This document shows, piece after piece, positions 44,351 through 54,991 of a stretch of 64,000 bases of DNA. The notes beneath the pieces were generated by a model. It was not told the DNA's origin. It did not search any database and worked only from the letters and a program-made list of their open reading frames with translations. The translations under genes and the position numbers were made by a program. Every line of letters starts with the position of its first letter. The first letter of the stretch is position 1. This DNA is from Gerris lacustris (lineage: Eukaryota > Arthropoda > Insecta > Hemiptera > Gerridae). The stretch covers positions 2,728,001 through 2,792,000 of the forward strand of contig OX578283.1 in the NCBI GenBank assembly GCA_951217055.1. The letters are read 5' to 3'.

Positions 44351-45571
44351 TTTACCGCTATAAAGTGTTAAAGACCGCTAAAACTATTAATAGTTTTTAT
44401 CTTCGATTGATGCGAAATATAAACATTATATCTCTGTTTAGATGCGTAGAAAGTGATTCTTTACGTACTTGTTTTCATTGCGCATGCACGTCTCATAGTT
44501 CTGAAGAATTCCTCTTCATTACCACGCTAGCGCGGTAAAGAAGAGGAATTTTTCAGCTTTACGCACGATTAGCGAGTTTGTTTACATTTAACTAGCGTTG
44601 GGACAACCGACTAGAAAAAACAACCGAATGAATAAGTCGATTCGGGAAAAAACAGTCGATTGAATTCAATCGACTGAAAACAGTCTCATAGCGGGTATAG
44701 GATATACGAATAAATATATAGACCGAGACTGAACCCGCAAGTCGAATGTTTCAATCGAATGGTTTTTTTTTATATAGCAATAGTACGGTGGAGGCCGTAA
44801 AGGCCTCAGAGCTGAGGGGGGGTGAGAGTGAGAAGGCGCTTGACACTCGTTATCTCGTCCCAAACTACAGCCTGCTACGACATCGTTTTCATTCGAATGA
44901 AAAAATATAGACTGAGACTGAATCCAGTCGACTTTTCCATTCGAATGTTTCATTCGGATGTTTTTTGGTTTTAGGTAGGGGAAAGGAACGACGGTGAAGG
45001 GCTCAGAGCGGAGGAGGGGTGAGAAGGTGCATGACACTCGTTATCTCGTTATACACACGTCCACATATACACGTCCGAATTACAACTAATACAACTCCAA
45101 CCTATAGACTGAAATCATTCGAATGAAAACTAGATATCTACAACCGAATGAATGAATATTTTAAAACAACCGGTTAGTCGACTGTTTTCAATCGATTGGT
45201 TCCCAACGCTACATTTAACAAGACTAATTTGCTGTTTGTTTAATAAAAGTAACTGTTTATATCGAGTTTTTGGTGATAATCAATGAGTGATTTAAATGAT
45301 TATGACGAATATGAGGAGAATAATTCGCCTCCCGAAATAATTCGGCACAAAATACAACTAATGAATTAATGTTATCTTTATCAAAAGAGAAATACGAACT
45401 TGTATACTGGAAGTTTATTTTTTTTCTGTATTTATTATTTAAATCTAACAATCGTAGATAAAGTACGGTACGCAACACGTGCGAAAACGGCATTTTGCAT
45501 TGCTCGTGTGGTTTTACCACACTCGCATGCAAAATGCTACTTTCCGCACTCGACGCGTAATGTACTATTAC
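44351..45571 (+). mobile_element. E-family element, copy E3, with nested hAT MITE
   Basis: The left end is 'tttaccgctataaagtgtta'; the palindrome is around 44508-44557; a 28-codon micro-ORF is at 45283-45369 (MSDLNDYDEYEENN then SPPEIIRHKIQLMN); the terminal stem-loop has GCATTTTGCAT at 45490-45500 and its partner at 45527-45537. A 619-bp hAT-like MITE splits it at 44593-45211. The host is a family A variant whose intact homologue lies at 62530-63055. Confidence 0.8.
44593..45211. mobile_element. hAT-like MITE, 619 bp
   Basis: Ends TAGCGTTGGGA and its inverse TCCCAACGCTA. A perfect 8-bp target duplication CATTTAAC lies at 44585-44592 and 45212-45219. E1 shows the uninterrupted site ('gtctacatttaacaagac', about 11117-11134). 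Internally it is rich in inverted 'gtcgatt/aatcgac' and 'cattcgaatg' phrases. The 123-codon frame at 44666-45037 (-) spans these repeats and is not recognised. Confidence 0.9.
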
Positions 45572-45675
45572 AAAATAAACAATATAACAATAATGTTAAT
45601 GTTAATATAACAATAAAGTACATGATAGGATGCGAGGAAGCTATGTGCCACACTACTTGGCAGTATATTTTTTTA
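45572..45675 (-). repeat. Family A variant, second part
   Basis: Resumes after E3 with 'aaaataaacaatataacaat' and ends 'gaagctatgtgccacactac', the inverse of the family A left end. Confidence 0.75.
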
Positions 45676-45735
45676 CTAAAAATATGTATAACTTTGGAGA
45701 TGCAAGGTGTGCATATATTATCCTTTAGCATCTAA

Positions 45736-45895
45736 AGGCCCCCCCCCCATACACGGTCGAAATGTTTGTGCAAACATTTTGACCGTGTATGGGGGTGTTT
45801 GATGTTTGCGTAAACATGATGTTTGACGTGTATGGCCTAAATTTGCCCGACATCAGGTTTGCGCATAATGTTTGATCATCTAGGGGGGGACCTTT
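45736..45895. mobile_element. Palindrome-rich MITE, about 160 bp
   Basis: Ends AAAGGCCCCCCC and, inverted, GGGGGGGACCTTT. Inside, ATACACGGTC and GACCGTGTAT flank an inner palindrome of GTTTG/CAAAC type (45751-45793), then two further imperfect palindromes built from 'gtttgcg' and 'gcgtaaac'. No coding sequence. Confidence 0.65.
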
Positions 45896-45904
45896 AAGAA
45901 AGCA

Positions 45905-46135
45905 GTTATTTGGTTCCTTAAGGGTTAATGGCCACCACTTTGAAAACGCAATATATATTAGGATCTATATGTCAATACCTTTAAAATAATACCCCGCTTA
46001 AATTTTACAACTGACTTTTTTATATTAACTCCCGTAAATATCATTAGCCCACAGGGATGTATTTTTTTTCTCATTTTTAGGTCCTGTCCTTATGGGGTAG
46101 CGGGGGGGGGGGGGGGGGGGCTATATTATTTAGGG
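45905..46135 (+). repeat. Family C single unit with G19 run
   Basis: 'caatacctttaaaataatac', 'aactcccgtaaatatcatta' and 'tatggggtagc' match the 13402-14060 array. The G run is 46102-46120, the same site that carries long G runs in the array. Confidence 0.75.
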
Positions 46136-46796
46136 GGTTTTGTTAATATTTTTGGGGTTTCGGGTTTTGAGAGAGAGACAGCGGGTATTTATTTTTGTTT
46201 TTTAATTAGTATAAAGTCTTAATTAAGAAATGTGACTCGCTACTGTCTAGGTAGTTCACTAGATTTTTTCAGATTGGGATACAAACGAATAAAAATTGAA
46301 TTAAATAAAGATAGGTTGTGAAGTACACAATCTAACTATAAAACCTAATATACTAAATTCAAAATCAAAGTTTGTTTCTTTTTTATTGTGAAATATATAG
46401 ATAACGATTCAGTCATCAGAAATGGGATTTTTAAATAATAAGTGAGATTGTTTAATTTTTAAAATTGCGGGGTGTTATTATTGCTAAGTTTTGTGCCGAA
46501 GGTATAATAGTAATAATGATAATGATTTGGTTTTAGTGGAGAACAATTTAGTGCAGATGCGAAAGTATTATGTGATCAGTATTATGGTAGAGCAGCTGTC
46601 TCGGGTACATGAGATGGACTGTGGCAGGGAGAACATATTGTAGGGAGGTACATCTGTACATCTGTACCTCGGTACATCTGGCCCTATGTACCTTGTCTTT
46701 CACTTACATAGCAAATATTATCTAAGAAATCAATCGTACGACTAAATTTATATTTCAAATACAGTTCCTTTTCGACTTACGACAACTTGTACTTAA
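46136..46796. other. Unassigned DNA
   Basis: No gene seen. A short 'gtacatctgtacatctgtac' stutter occurs near 46648-46680. Confidence 0.4.
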
Positions 46797-47825
46797 CCCT
46801 TTCGTTCCAGGTGTCCAGTATACTGGACACCATTTTCTGGACAAGTTTTAATCTATACATTAAGTCATTTTTCTTTATTTATTTATTATTTTTTGGCCAA
46901 CCTGATACCTTCTTTAGTGATTTTAACTCATCAGTGTTAAAAAAAAATAATTGTAACTATTAGATAAACATCATTTCGACAAGTTTTTTTCGTCCCAACA
47001 ACATGGCGTCCAGAAGAATGTATATATGTTTCACTTTTTTGTTTTAAAATTTCAGTATTTCTTTTAGGCAGTAATTGTTATGTAAAGGTAAAAGTTAAAA
47101 TTTGTTAAATAATGATTTTCAATCACAAAAAATGTTCAAATTTAGTACATAATTTATCGTCAAATTTTGATGTCCAGTATACTGGACATTTGAACTTTAT
47201 GGTAACATTTGGTTTTGTAATATTTTCAAGATGAGGTAATGAATTCAGAAGGAGGTAATGATTTAGAACTTGAGAAATGAGTTTGATAAATTAGATAGTT
47301 TTATTCCAAATATTTCTTTTATTATTATCATTAAAAATTTGATATTTTAAAAATTCTTGTGAAAGGTTGAAATTATTTCTAATTTTACTTGTTTTATTGC
47401 AAATTAGTCTTATATTATAATTATTAATGATTTGATTTTTATAAATGCTTTATTTATTTATTTATTGAAATTTTGAACCTTAGGGTGAGTTCAAATACCG
47501 TGATTTTACTGATCAAAATCATTGTAAACGGGTATATCAGCCATTTAAGCTAATGTGGAATATAACTGATCAAAGTGATCATGATCATAGTGATCACAGT
47601 ATTTGAACTGTCCACTGCAGTGGGCTTATTAATGGCTTATTTTACATGTACATCTGGGATCTTACAGTTGAGTCTGAATATCCACTATAATGGACATTTC
47701 ATATCTCAAAAACGGGTGGTCCAAAAATTTTGAAAAATATACTGAGTCATCTAGGGGTCAATAGGAATTAACCCTCTAAAAGAATTTTTTTTACAATCAA
47801 CATAAACAAATCGGGTGCGAAAGGG
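46797..47825. mobile_element. Non-autonomous piggyBac-like element
   Basis: CCCTTTCG at 46797-46804 and its inverse CGAAAGGG at 47818-47825 are each flanked by TTAA (46793-46796 and 47826-47829). A TTAA target site with CCC-starting ends is characteristic of piggyBac elements. A perfect 20-bp palindrome GTGTCCAGTATACTGGACAC lies just inside the left end (46811-46830), recurs as 18 bp at 47171-47188, and in decayed form at 47680-47697. No transposase ORF. It carries a smaller MITE at 47488-47609. Confidence 0.82.
47488..47609. mobile_element. 122-bp MITE with GATC repeats
   Basis: Ends AGTTCAAATACCGTGAT and, inverted, ATCACAGTATTTGAACT. The right half contains several GATC motifs in TGATCA or GTGATCA contexts. 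Inserted inside the piggyBac-like element; no clear target duplication. Confidence 0.75.
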
Positions 47826-47946
47826 TTAATGCCCGACTATATTATTATATTTCATCATTATTACTTTCTTCTGTACCTCATTTTAAATACAGAGTGTTTA
47901 GAAAAGACGCGGCAATATTTAAAGTTCTGCTTTCTCAGTTCATTTT

Positions 47947-48096
47947 TAGGTTTATTCCAACCACACTTCAAACTGGTTTGGAACTGTCCGACGCATGCGC
48001 ATCGGACCACATTTGAACGTTTTTTGCTAATGCACATGCGTCGTACAGTTTGAAACTAGTTTGGAACTAGTTTGAGGTGTGGTTGGAACAAACCTA
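47947..48096. mobile_element. 150-bp palindromic MITE
   Basis: TAGGTTTATTCCAACCACAC and, inverted, GTGTGGTTGGAACAAACCTA. The arms continue inward through 'cagttccaaa'-like and 'gacgcatgcgcat' phrases to a short loop, so nearly the whole element folds back. Confidence 0.85.
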
Positions 48097-48408
48097 TTAT
48101 GAAAAAAAGTTCCCATAAATATAGGTCCGGAAATGCATTGATTTAAATAATAAATAAATAAATATATTCTTTATCACATTGCCAATTTCCATCGGATATA
48201 ACAGGTCACTACAATGTGATATAATGTTATAATATGAAATGAATTATCTTTTAACTAAAGGCACTTATTTACCAATTTTAGAGCAAAAACAATAAATAAA
48301 ATATAAGAGTAAAACACTAAGTTTATTACTTATCAGATAAAAAGCTTTATCTTTAAGATACTGTGTGAATAATGTCATAAATGGACAAGTAATAAAATTG
48401 TTTTTATT
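48097..48408. other. Unassigned AT-rich DNA
   Basis: No gene seen. Confidence 0.4.
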
Positions 48409-49060
48409 ACTACGTTTTTATTAGCTTGCTTTCTTGTTTGTTTGTTTGTTTGTCCGGTACAAATCTGGCAATCGATTTCTTACTAACTTCCCGAATAGCT
48501 ATAGCCATTTGAAACTTTTAGCATAGCTCAGAACACGATGAAGATGAATTATCTTAATACTTTCAGCCATCTTTCAGCAGAATTTAATTGGTTTTCAGCA
48601 AATTTTGCTGTATGGACAGTTAATTTGGAATAAATCCACCAGTTATTTTATTTGTTTTGCCATATCCCATATTTACAATCTTCATTTTGACGGGTTTCAA
48701 ATTTGTGATAAATTTAAGAGATAAACATTGAATGACAGCAAAACAGTAAATACATCGATTATATTATTTATATTATTTCAAATATATCGATGGCACGGTT
48801 TAGATTTGGTGTTGGGGAGATCCGTTGTACAAAGATTTGTCCTTTTATAGGTTTAAGATCAGCTCTCTAGATGGTTGTCATTTATGTGAAGTAAATAAAT
48901 TCGGAACTATTTTTTTTTTTTTCACTAACATTATTATATTATACAACAATAACAATTATATTATCAACATTACATACGATTCAACAGAAAATTTAAAAAC
49001 GTAGTGTATAAAAAGTTCTTTTTATCTTGAAATTATTATCTACTGAAGGGAGAAATTTTC
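48409..49060 (+). repeat. Family F element, copy F3
   Basis: Left end 'tactacgtttttattagctt'; contains all F1 landmarks and extends through 'cttgaaattattatctactg' at the right, a continuation shared in inverse with F2. A (GTTT)n expansion lies near 48436-48450. Confidence 0.82.
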
Positions 49061-49074
49061 TTAAACAAAAATTT

Positions 49075-49230
49075 CTCAGCAAAACAGAAAGATAGACACG
49101 GAACTAAAAATGTTCTCTGATGTCTGAAACGGATTTCTGTCATGGAAATTTTGAAATCGGAGACATAAAATTATTTGGTTTTTTGGAAAGATCACATAGC
49201 TTCCGTTACCTTCGGTAAGCTCGGAAGCAA
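49075..49230 (+). repeat. Family A right-end fragment
   Basis: 'gtctgaaacggatttctgtc' through 'gatcacatagcttccgttac' to 'cggtaagctcggaagc'. Abuts F3; the left two thirds are missing. Confidence 0.75.
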
Positions 49231-49414
49231 AAATGATAGCAAATATAATTTGGTTTTGTTCCTTTTCTTGTTAGCTGATAAAAAAAAAAAATAAAAAAAA
49301 ATAATAAAAATCTACTTAATTTAGTTCGTGGTCTTATTAGTTAAAAGAAAATTAATAAATAACTACAAGGAATTTATTTTATGAGAAAAATTGCACAATT
49401 GGTTCTTATATTAA
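49231..49414. other. Unassigned A-rich DNA
   Basis: No gene seen; ends in the TTAA flank of the following element. Confidence 0.4.
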
Positions 49415-49654
49415 GCCCCGTCCACGCCGGCCGCGCATCGTGTTTGCAAACGTTTGCAAACAGGGATGCGCGGCCGGTGTGGACGGCACCGCGCGCACGA
49501 ACGAATGCTTGTTTGTGTTCGCGGGCGCTCCGGGTAGAGTCGGTACATCAAAAAATGTTTGCTGTTTGTGCGCGTTTGGTGTGGACGCTTCTTGAGCAAA
49601 CTCCATGAGCATTCGCAAACAGCCTTTGTTTGGACATGGAAAGCCAAGAAAGAT

Positions 49655-50330
49655 ATTTTTTTTCTTTCGTATTATTTGTGACTAGCATCAAATAACTATA
49701 TAATAACTAATAATATATACCAATTAAAGTAATTGAAACTAGAGATGAGTTTTATGTAAATCCGCAAGATTAAAAATACCGGATTAAATAGATAAATATA
49801 TAGATAAAGTGATATAAAAGTTAAAAAACGCGTCATACTGTTTGTTTAAATAATTTTATATTGCTTCCAAGCTTATTACTATATAGGCACAGGCCTACGG
49901 GCTCGAGCCTTCTATGGGCTTTATGCCTCCTATGGGGGAATATTTATCTATTTTTCACCAAAAGAACAGATTTCTATTTGTATAAAATTAACCCGGGAAA
50001 TTTATATTTTTTTCATTCGTATTATTTATGACTATAGCATCAAATAAATAACTAAATTATAATTAATAAATAGTGATTGAAACTAGAGATGAGTTCATGT
50101 AATTCCAAGATTAAAAATAACCGGATAAATAGATAAATATATCTAATGACATAAAAGTCCAAATATGCGTCATACTCTTTTTTAAAATAATTATATTGCT
50201 TCCAAGCTTATTACTTAAGGTACAGGCCTAAGGGCCCGAGCCTCCTATGGGCCCTCATAAGACGAAATATTACATTGATATTTATCTTTTTTCCATCAAA
50301 GAACAGATTTCTATTTGTATAAAATTTTTA
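49655..50330 (+). repeat. About 347-bp internal tandem duplication
   Basis: 'cgtattatttgtgactagca' (about 49667) recurs as 'cgtattatttatgactatag' (about 50017). Both units continue with 'gaaactagagatgagtt', 'attgcttccaagcttatta' and 'agaacagatttctatttgta'. Divergence is moderate, so the duplication is not new. Confidence 0.85.
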
Positions 50331-50559
50331 TATGTTTTGGCGTTTTATTTTTGTAGAAATAATAATCTAAAATCAGGGATGATCGAGGAGAAATTTTTTT
50401 TGACATCCAGACTCTTCGTCTTCTTTTACTATTGCCATGTTTTACTAACTCACCAATGATAATAAATAAGCCGGCACTTATACCACGTTTTGATCGAACC
50501 ATATTACTAAGTTAATGCAAGTGCAATATAGTTTTATATAGTACTTAGTAGTGTACAAG

Positions 50560-50762
50560 CAGTGGCGTAGCTATACCATTGGGGGCCAAAGAAAATCGAT
50601 GAGCAAAAAAAAAAAAAAAAAAACCTCTTCTGTTTAGGATTGGGGGCCCCCCCTCGACGTTGGACAAGGATAGTAATTCTAGTTATTTCTGGATTAGGGG
50701 GCCCCCTGGCACTGGGGGGCCCCCGCAATGCGGGCCTGCCCGGGCCCATAGATACGCCACTG
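50560..50762. mobile_element. hAT MITE, 203 bp
   Basis: Starts CAGTGGCGTAGCTAT and ends, inverted, ATACGCCACTG. Flanks TGTACAAG (50552-50559) and CGTACAAG (50763-50770) match at 7 of 8 positions, an 8-bp duplication. The interior is rich in 'gggggcccc' and carries an A run (50607-50625). Same terminus type as the 4585-7157 element. Confidence 0.88.
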
Positions 50763-50943
50763 CGTACAAGAAAATAATGAAAAATAACTGGGAACAAAGA
50801 CAAACGTTTGCAAACACCTGTTTGTCAAGAATGCGCGTCCGGTGTGGACGTCGTGTTTGTGGTTGTTTGCAAACGTTTGTAAACGTTTGCGAACGTTTGC
50901 AAACCCTGTTTGCGAATGCGCGTCCGGTGTGGACGCGGCTTAA

Positions 50944-51538
50944 AGAGGATTATTAAATTTGGACCTAGGTTTTTAGATGACGTTATCCTCACACTGACAG
51001 TCTGGCTGTATACACTATACACCTGTTAATTATCTGTTAATTATAGCTCAACACAATGACAAACTTTCACCAATAAAAAATCACTTAGACTTCTATTTAT
51101 AATTTGCTAAAAAAAACAAGAAAACTTTAAGCGCAATTATTTGACACCCACACACTTCCACTTAAATAGAAAGAAAAGTCAAATATAATTAGTTCGGGTT
51201 TTTTCTAACCACCTTTTCATTCATTTTAATTTGTTTTTCATGTTTTTATATTCGAAACTGTGTTTGTTCAAGTCACTCGTTCATACATGTACTGCTGCTA
51301 TATTAGTAAATGCACAAATTATATTTTATAAACAAAACTCTTTTACTTTAAATTTCATAATCATTTAAGATTTCTTTTAATATACCAGACACACTAGGCT
51401 ATGATATGTATTGTTGTATTTGTGGTAACAAAAATAAAAACGTACGATAAGGAGTTGTAGCTCCAATGCATTTCTTATTAAAAAATAATTAATTTGATTA
51501 ATTAAAATCATTCATATATATTTCAAATAAAAAATAGA
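50944..51538. other. Unassigned intronic DNA
   Basis: No gene seen. Confidence 0.4.
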
Positions 51539-52714
51539 CTGCCAATTGGTGTGGCACATAGCTTCCCCGCATCCTATCCACGTACTTCATTGATTTTATG
51601 CTTTTAGTATTTTATTTTATTTTACAAGCCATTATTGTCTAATTAGTTTAATTGTTTCCCCCGTTTTGCTTCCAAACTTACCGAAGGTAACGGAAGCTAT
51701 GTGATCGTTCTGAAGAACGAAACATTTTTAGGTCTCTAAGACCTAAAAATTCTAAGACAGAAATCCGTTTCAGACATCAGGGAACATTTTTGGTTCCGTG
51801 TCTGTCTGTCGGTCTGTCGTTCAATTTTTGCGAACCAACATATCTTAAAAACTAAACGTCCAATTTTAATGAAATTTGTGTGGTAGGTCATAATTAGACC
51901 ATTGTTAGTCCCATATAAGTTTCAACCTTCTGCGCCCATTTGTTTCTCTTCCACATGCGCACAAACATACATTTATTTACACCTATAGCTTCAAAACTAT
52001 TGATCTAATTTGAATAAAACTTTTATAGTTTATCGAAAGTAACTCGCAGATAGCCCCGGATTAATTTGAACCGGCTGTGCTGTTTAACTTTTGCTCTAAA
52101 TTAAAACTTTAATTCGTGTAAAAATCAAAACAATTTTAATAGATTAAAGAAACGGGGAAACAATTAAACCAGTAAGACAATAATGGCTTGTAAAAGCACA
52201 AAATGAATAAAGTACGTGGATAGGATGCGAGGAAGCTATGTGCCACACTAATTGGCAATCTATTTTTTAATCTGCCAAAATTGTTTTGATTTTTTATATG
52301 AATTTAAGTATCAATTTAGCCCAAGTTAAAGAGCACAGACAGTTCAAATTAATCTGTGGAGCTATCTGCAGGTCACTTTCAACAAACTATAAAAGTTTCT
52401 TACAAATCAGATGAGTAGGTACTTTTGAAGCTGTAGGAGTAAATGATGTATGTTTGTGCGTATGCCGAAGAAAAACAAATAGGCGCAGAAGATTGAAACT
52501 TATATGGGACCAACAATGGGCTAATTATGACCTACCACACAAATTTCATTAAAATTAGACTTGTAATTTTTTAAATATTCTGGTTCGCAAAAATTGAACG
52601 ACAGACCGACAGACAGACACGATACCAAATTTGTTTCCTGATGTGTGAAACGGATTTCTTTCTTGGAATTTTTGAAATTGGAGACCTTAAAATTTTTAGG
52701 TAAGCTCGGAAGCA
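51539..52714. repeat. Family A copy with an inverted family A copy inserted in it
   Basis: The outer copy (+) is 51539-51667 and 52268-52714; it starts 'gccaattggtgtggcacata' and ends 'aggtaagctcggaagc'. The inner copy (-) is complete, 51668-52267, from 'gcttccaaacttaccgaagg' to 'ccacactaattggcaatcta'. The junctions lie in T-rich sequence ('cccgtttt' and 'tattttttaa'), so the exact target duplication is ambiguous. The inner copy gives the element's true ends. Confidence 0.85.
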
Positions 52715-52741
52715 ATACGAGTATAAGAAGTTGTTTTTAAA

Positions 52742-53245
52742 TTACTACGTTCACACATCGTTTTGGAAACGGTTTTGAAAACGATCCGCTAGTTCAAAAC
52801 GCTGTACGGAGATCGACGGATCGTATCGGGTTAGATCCGCTCCACCAAAAATACGTGATCGGATCGGGGGATCGAAATTCAAAACGCTCGTATGAACAGG
52901 TCGTGGAGGGGATCGAGATATCAGGTTATTTTACTCTTTTCCACTTTTTGAGTTCTTGAAGGTTTTCGTGAGCTTCCGTTTCTATTTTTTAAACTGCAAA
53001 AACGTTTTTTAACAAAACTTAATACTATAAAGAACTTGTAAAAACTTTTAATAACTTATAAATAAAATGTAAAAATTCGCGGACATATTAGGTAACAAGA
53101 AAGAAGGTTTTACTTGTGACGTCACCGTTGCGAGATTTCGAAAACAAATATTTCGATCACCTGTATTTCTTGTTGTGTGAACGGGAATCGTTTTAAAAAC
53201 GAATTGGATCCGAAACGCTTTCTAAACGATGTGTGAACGTAGTAA
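52742..53245. mobile_element. TIR element, about 500 bp, GATC-rich
   Basis: Ends TTACTACGTTCACACATCGT and its inverse at 53226-53245. The subterminal left region is exceptionally rich in GATC (eight between 52780 and 52915). The middle is AT-rich. No ORF. Possible duplications (TTA/TAA or AAT) are too short to decide the superfamily. Confidence 0.78.
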
Positions 53246-53463
53246 ATGTTATTTTAGATAATCTAAGTTTAGATGTGTTATCACTAAACCACATAGATAA
53301 CACACAAGCAGTGATAGTGAAGCAAATCTCAGCGTGTTTTCTGTTTAATTTATATCTCCACTATTTACTACTCTCCCACAAAGCGGCTACCTCTGAATTT
53401 TATTTACATCAGCATGCTCGAATAATCAATGCCTTTCATTTACATTTAAATATTTAAATCGCA

Positions 53464-53466
<3 letters not shown>

Positions 53467-53556
<90 letters not shown>
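53467..53556. repeat. (AT)45 dinucleotide run
   Basis: 90 bp of uninterrupted AT, bounded by GCATGC on the left and GCTTATG on the right. It lies 37 bp from the Mutator-type insertion. Confidence 0.97.
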
Positions 53557-53558
<2 letters not shown>

Positions 53559-54424
53559 TTATGTCAGCTGTGTTAACATGATAAGGCTGATAAGCAACTA
53601 TTGAATTTCCAAATAGGTTTGTCTGAAGCCACGCCCACCTTACCTCTCATTGGCCAGCTGTTCCTAGCTCGCCTATTCCCGCCAGTATTTAAATTAAAAT
53701 GTTACATCGTCTCTATAGCTAATTAACCTAACCTTTTAAATCTTTTTTACGTACAAATTAAAAGAGTTTCAATATTTCAAAAAATACTTTCGTATTCCTT
53801 GTAGTCTAGTCAAATTAAACACTAAAAAGGGCTCGACTTTGTAAAAGGTCAAGTCGTTCTAATTTGTTTATTTGTTGCTAGGACCTAAGCCAATAGTAAG
53901 AACCCCAGTTTGTAAGAGCTATGCGAACACATAAATATATTTACGCATGACGATGATTCAGTTCAGATCAGAGTAGAAATTGGCCGATTTAATTTGGTAT
54001 ACGTTGTAATGAACATGGATGTTATTATGTAAGGTAGTTTGACCCGCAATACACGAGAGATGAAACATGAAACTGGGTAAAAGCAAAGATGAGGAGAAGG
54101 AGAGGAGAGAAGAGAACTATTTTTTATTGTTATTTGTTATGTTTATTATGTAGAGACAGAGAGAAGCAAATGTGTTTTAAAGTATTGTATTTTACCAGTT
54201 AATAGAATTTGTGAATTTACAAAAATATGTTTTATTAGTTATTGAAAAGTATTTATTTTTATTATTAAAAAAAACAAAACATTAAGACGTATTCCTTTTA
54301 TCAGTGCTAAGACTAAAGTTTTATTAGTGCTAAGACTGTTCGTTGGTGAAAGTTAATTAATCTATTGTTTGAGACAGACATATATCCAATTAATTTTTTT
54401 TCAGTAAAACCAAAGAATTTGCCG

Positions 54425-54775
54425 AAGAATGATGGAGAGAAGCATGATTGGTGTTAGTAGAAGAAATAACATAATATCAAATCTTTGGATTAGAAAAGAA
54501 TCGGGAATGGATGATTAGGAGAACTAATGCTGAAGAGAAAGTGGAAATGGGCTGGACATATTTCCATGTTCGGTTTAGAACTACCGAAGGTAGATGGTCC
54601 AAGAAACTTGAATTGGTTCCCTTGGGAGAAAAAGAGAAGCAAGGGAAGACCTCTGCGACAATTGGATGAAAAAGGTGTGCGGTGAAGAGGCTTGGCAGAG
54701 AGTTGCTCGAAACAGAATTGTGGGGAAAGAAATGGGATGTTTACCAAAATGTATGGCTAAAAGAATAATTAGCAA
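54425..54775 (+). pseudogene. Decayed LINE reverse transcriptase C-terminus
   Basis: With frame changes and stops, the plus strand reads RMMERSMIGVSRRNNIISNL, then LKRKWKWAGHISM, then KKRSKGRPLRQLDE and AWQRVARNRI. This matches the conserved tail order of RTE/Jockey-type LINE ORF2 proteins (...R-M-L-G-V-S...W-x-W-A-G-H...R-x-x-G-R-P...W...A-x-x-R). It lies inside the MULE and probably is an old insertion or captured fragment. In-frame stops follow 'GMDD' and 'KGVR'. The minus-strand frames at 54490-54787 are shadows. Confidence 0.65.
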
Positions 54776-54991
54776 TAACGAATACAATGAATCTTTAATA
54801 TTATACTATAATTTTACTTTATGTTTGGTACTTATTACATGAAAATCATGTATGCTCAAAAGAAATAAAAGGCTAAACTCGGCAATAGCCCACCCCTTAC
54901 ATGTAATCGATGTCTTTCGAAGTCGTACAGTTGGCTTCGACATATCAGTTCATCCCTTCCATTCGTATATAATAATATATTTATATAATAA

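Larger units (their letters stand above)
49415..50939. mobile_element. TTAA-flanked element with GC-rich palindromic ends
   Basis: TTAA at 49411-49414 and 50940-50943 flank inverted ends GCCCCGTCCACGCC and, on the opposite strand, GCCGCGTCCACACC, continuing as 'ggcgcgcat'-type sequence. Both ends are GC-rich and full of GTTTGCAAACG motifs. The left end is a near-perfect palindrome of about 64 bp (49420-49483). Overlapping GC-rich frames at 49381-49647 and 50660-51022 arise from these palindromes and are not genes. It contains a tandem duplication and a nested hAT MITE. Superfamily unsure: TTAA suggests piggyBac, but the ends do not begin CCC. Confidence 0.7.

Noticed and set aside
43988..44371. 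127-codon plus-strand frame
   Set aside because: It is family A variant sequence, and its homologue at 62456-62719 is in a different, shorter frame.
44666..45037. 123-codon minus-strand frame
   Set aside because: It spans repeated inverted words within a MITE bounded by a perfect target duplication; no domain is recognised.
49381..49647. Overlapping GC-rich frames on both strands
   Set aside because: They arise from the palindromic end of the TTAA element and have no domain.
54490..54787. Minus-strand frames of 68 and 85 codons
   Set aside because: They are the reverse strand of the LINE reverse transcriptase relic, which has the recognisable motifs on the plus strand.
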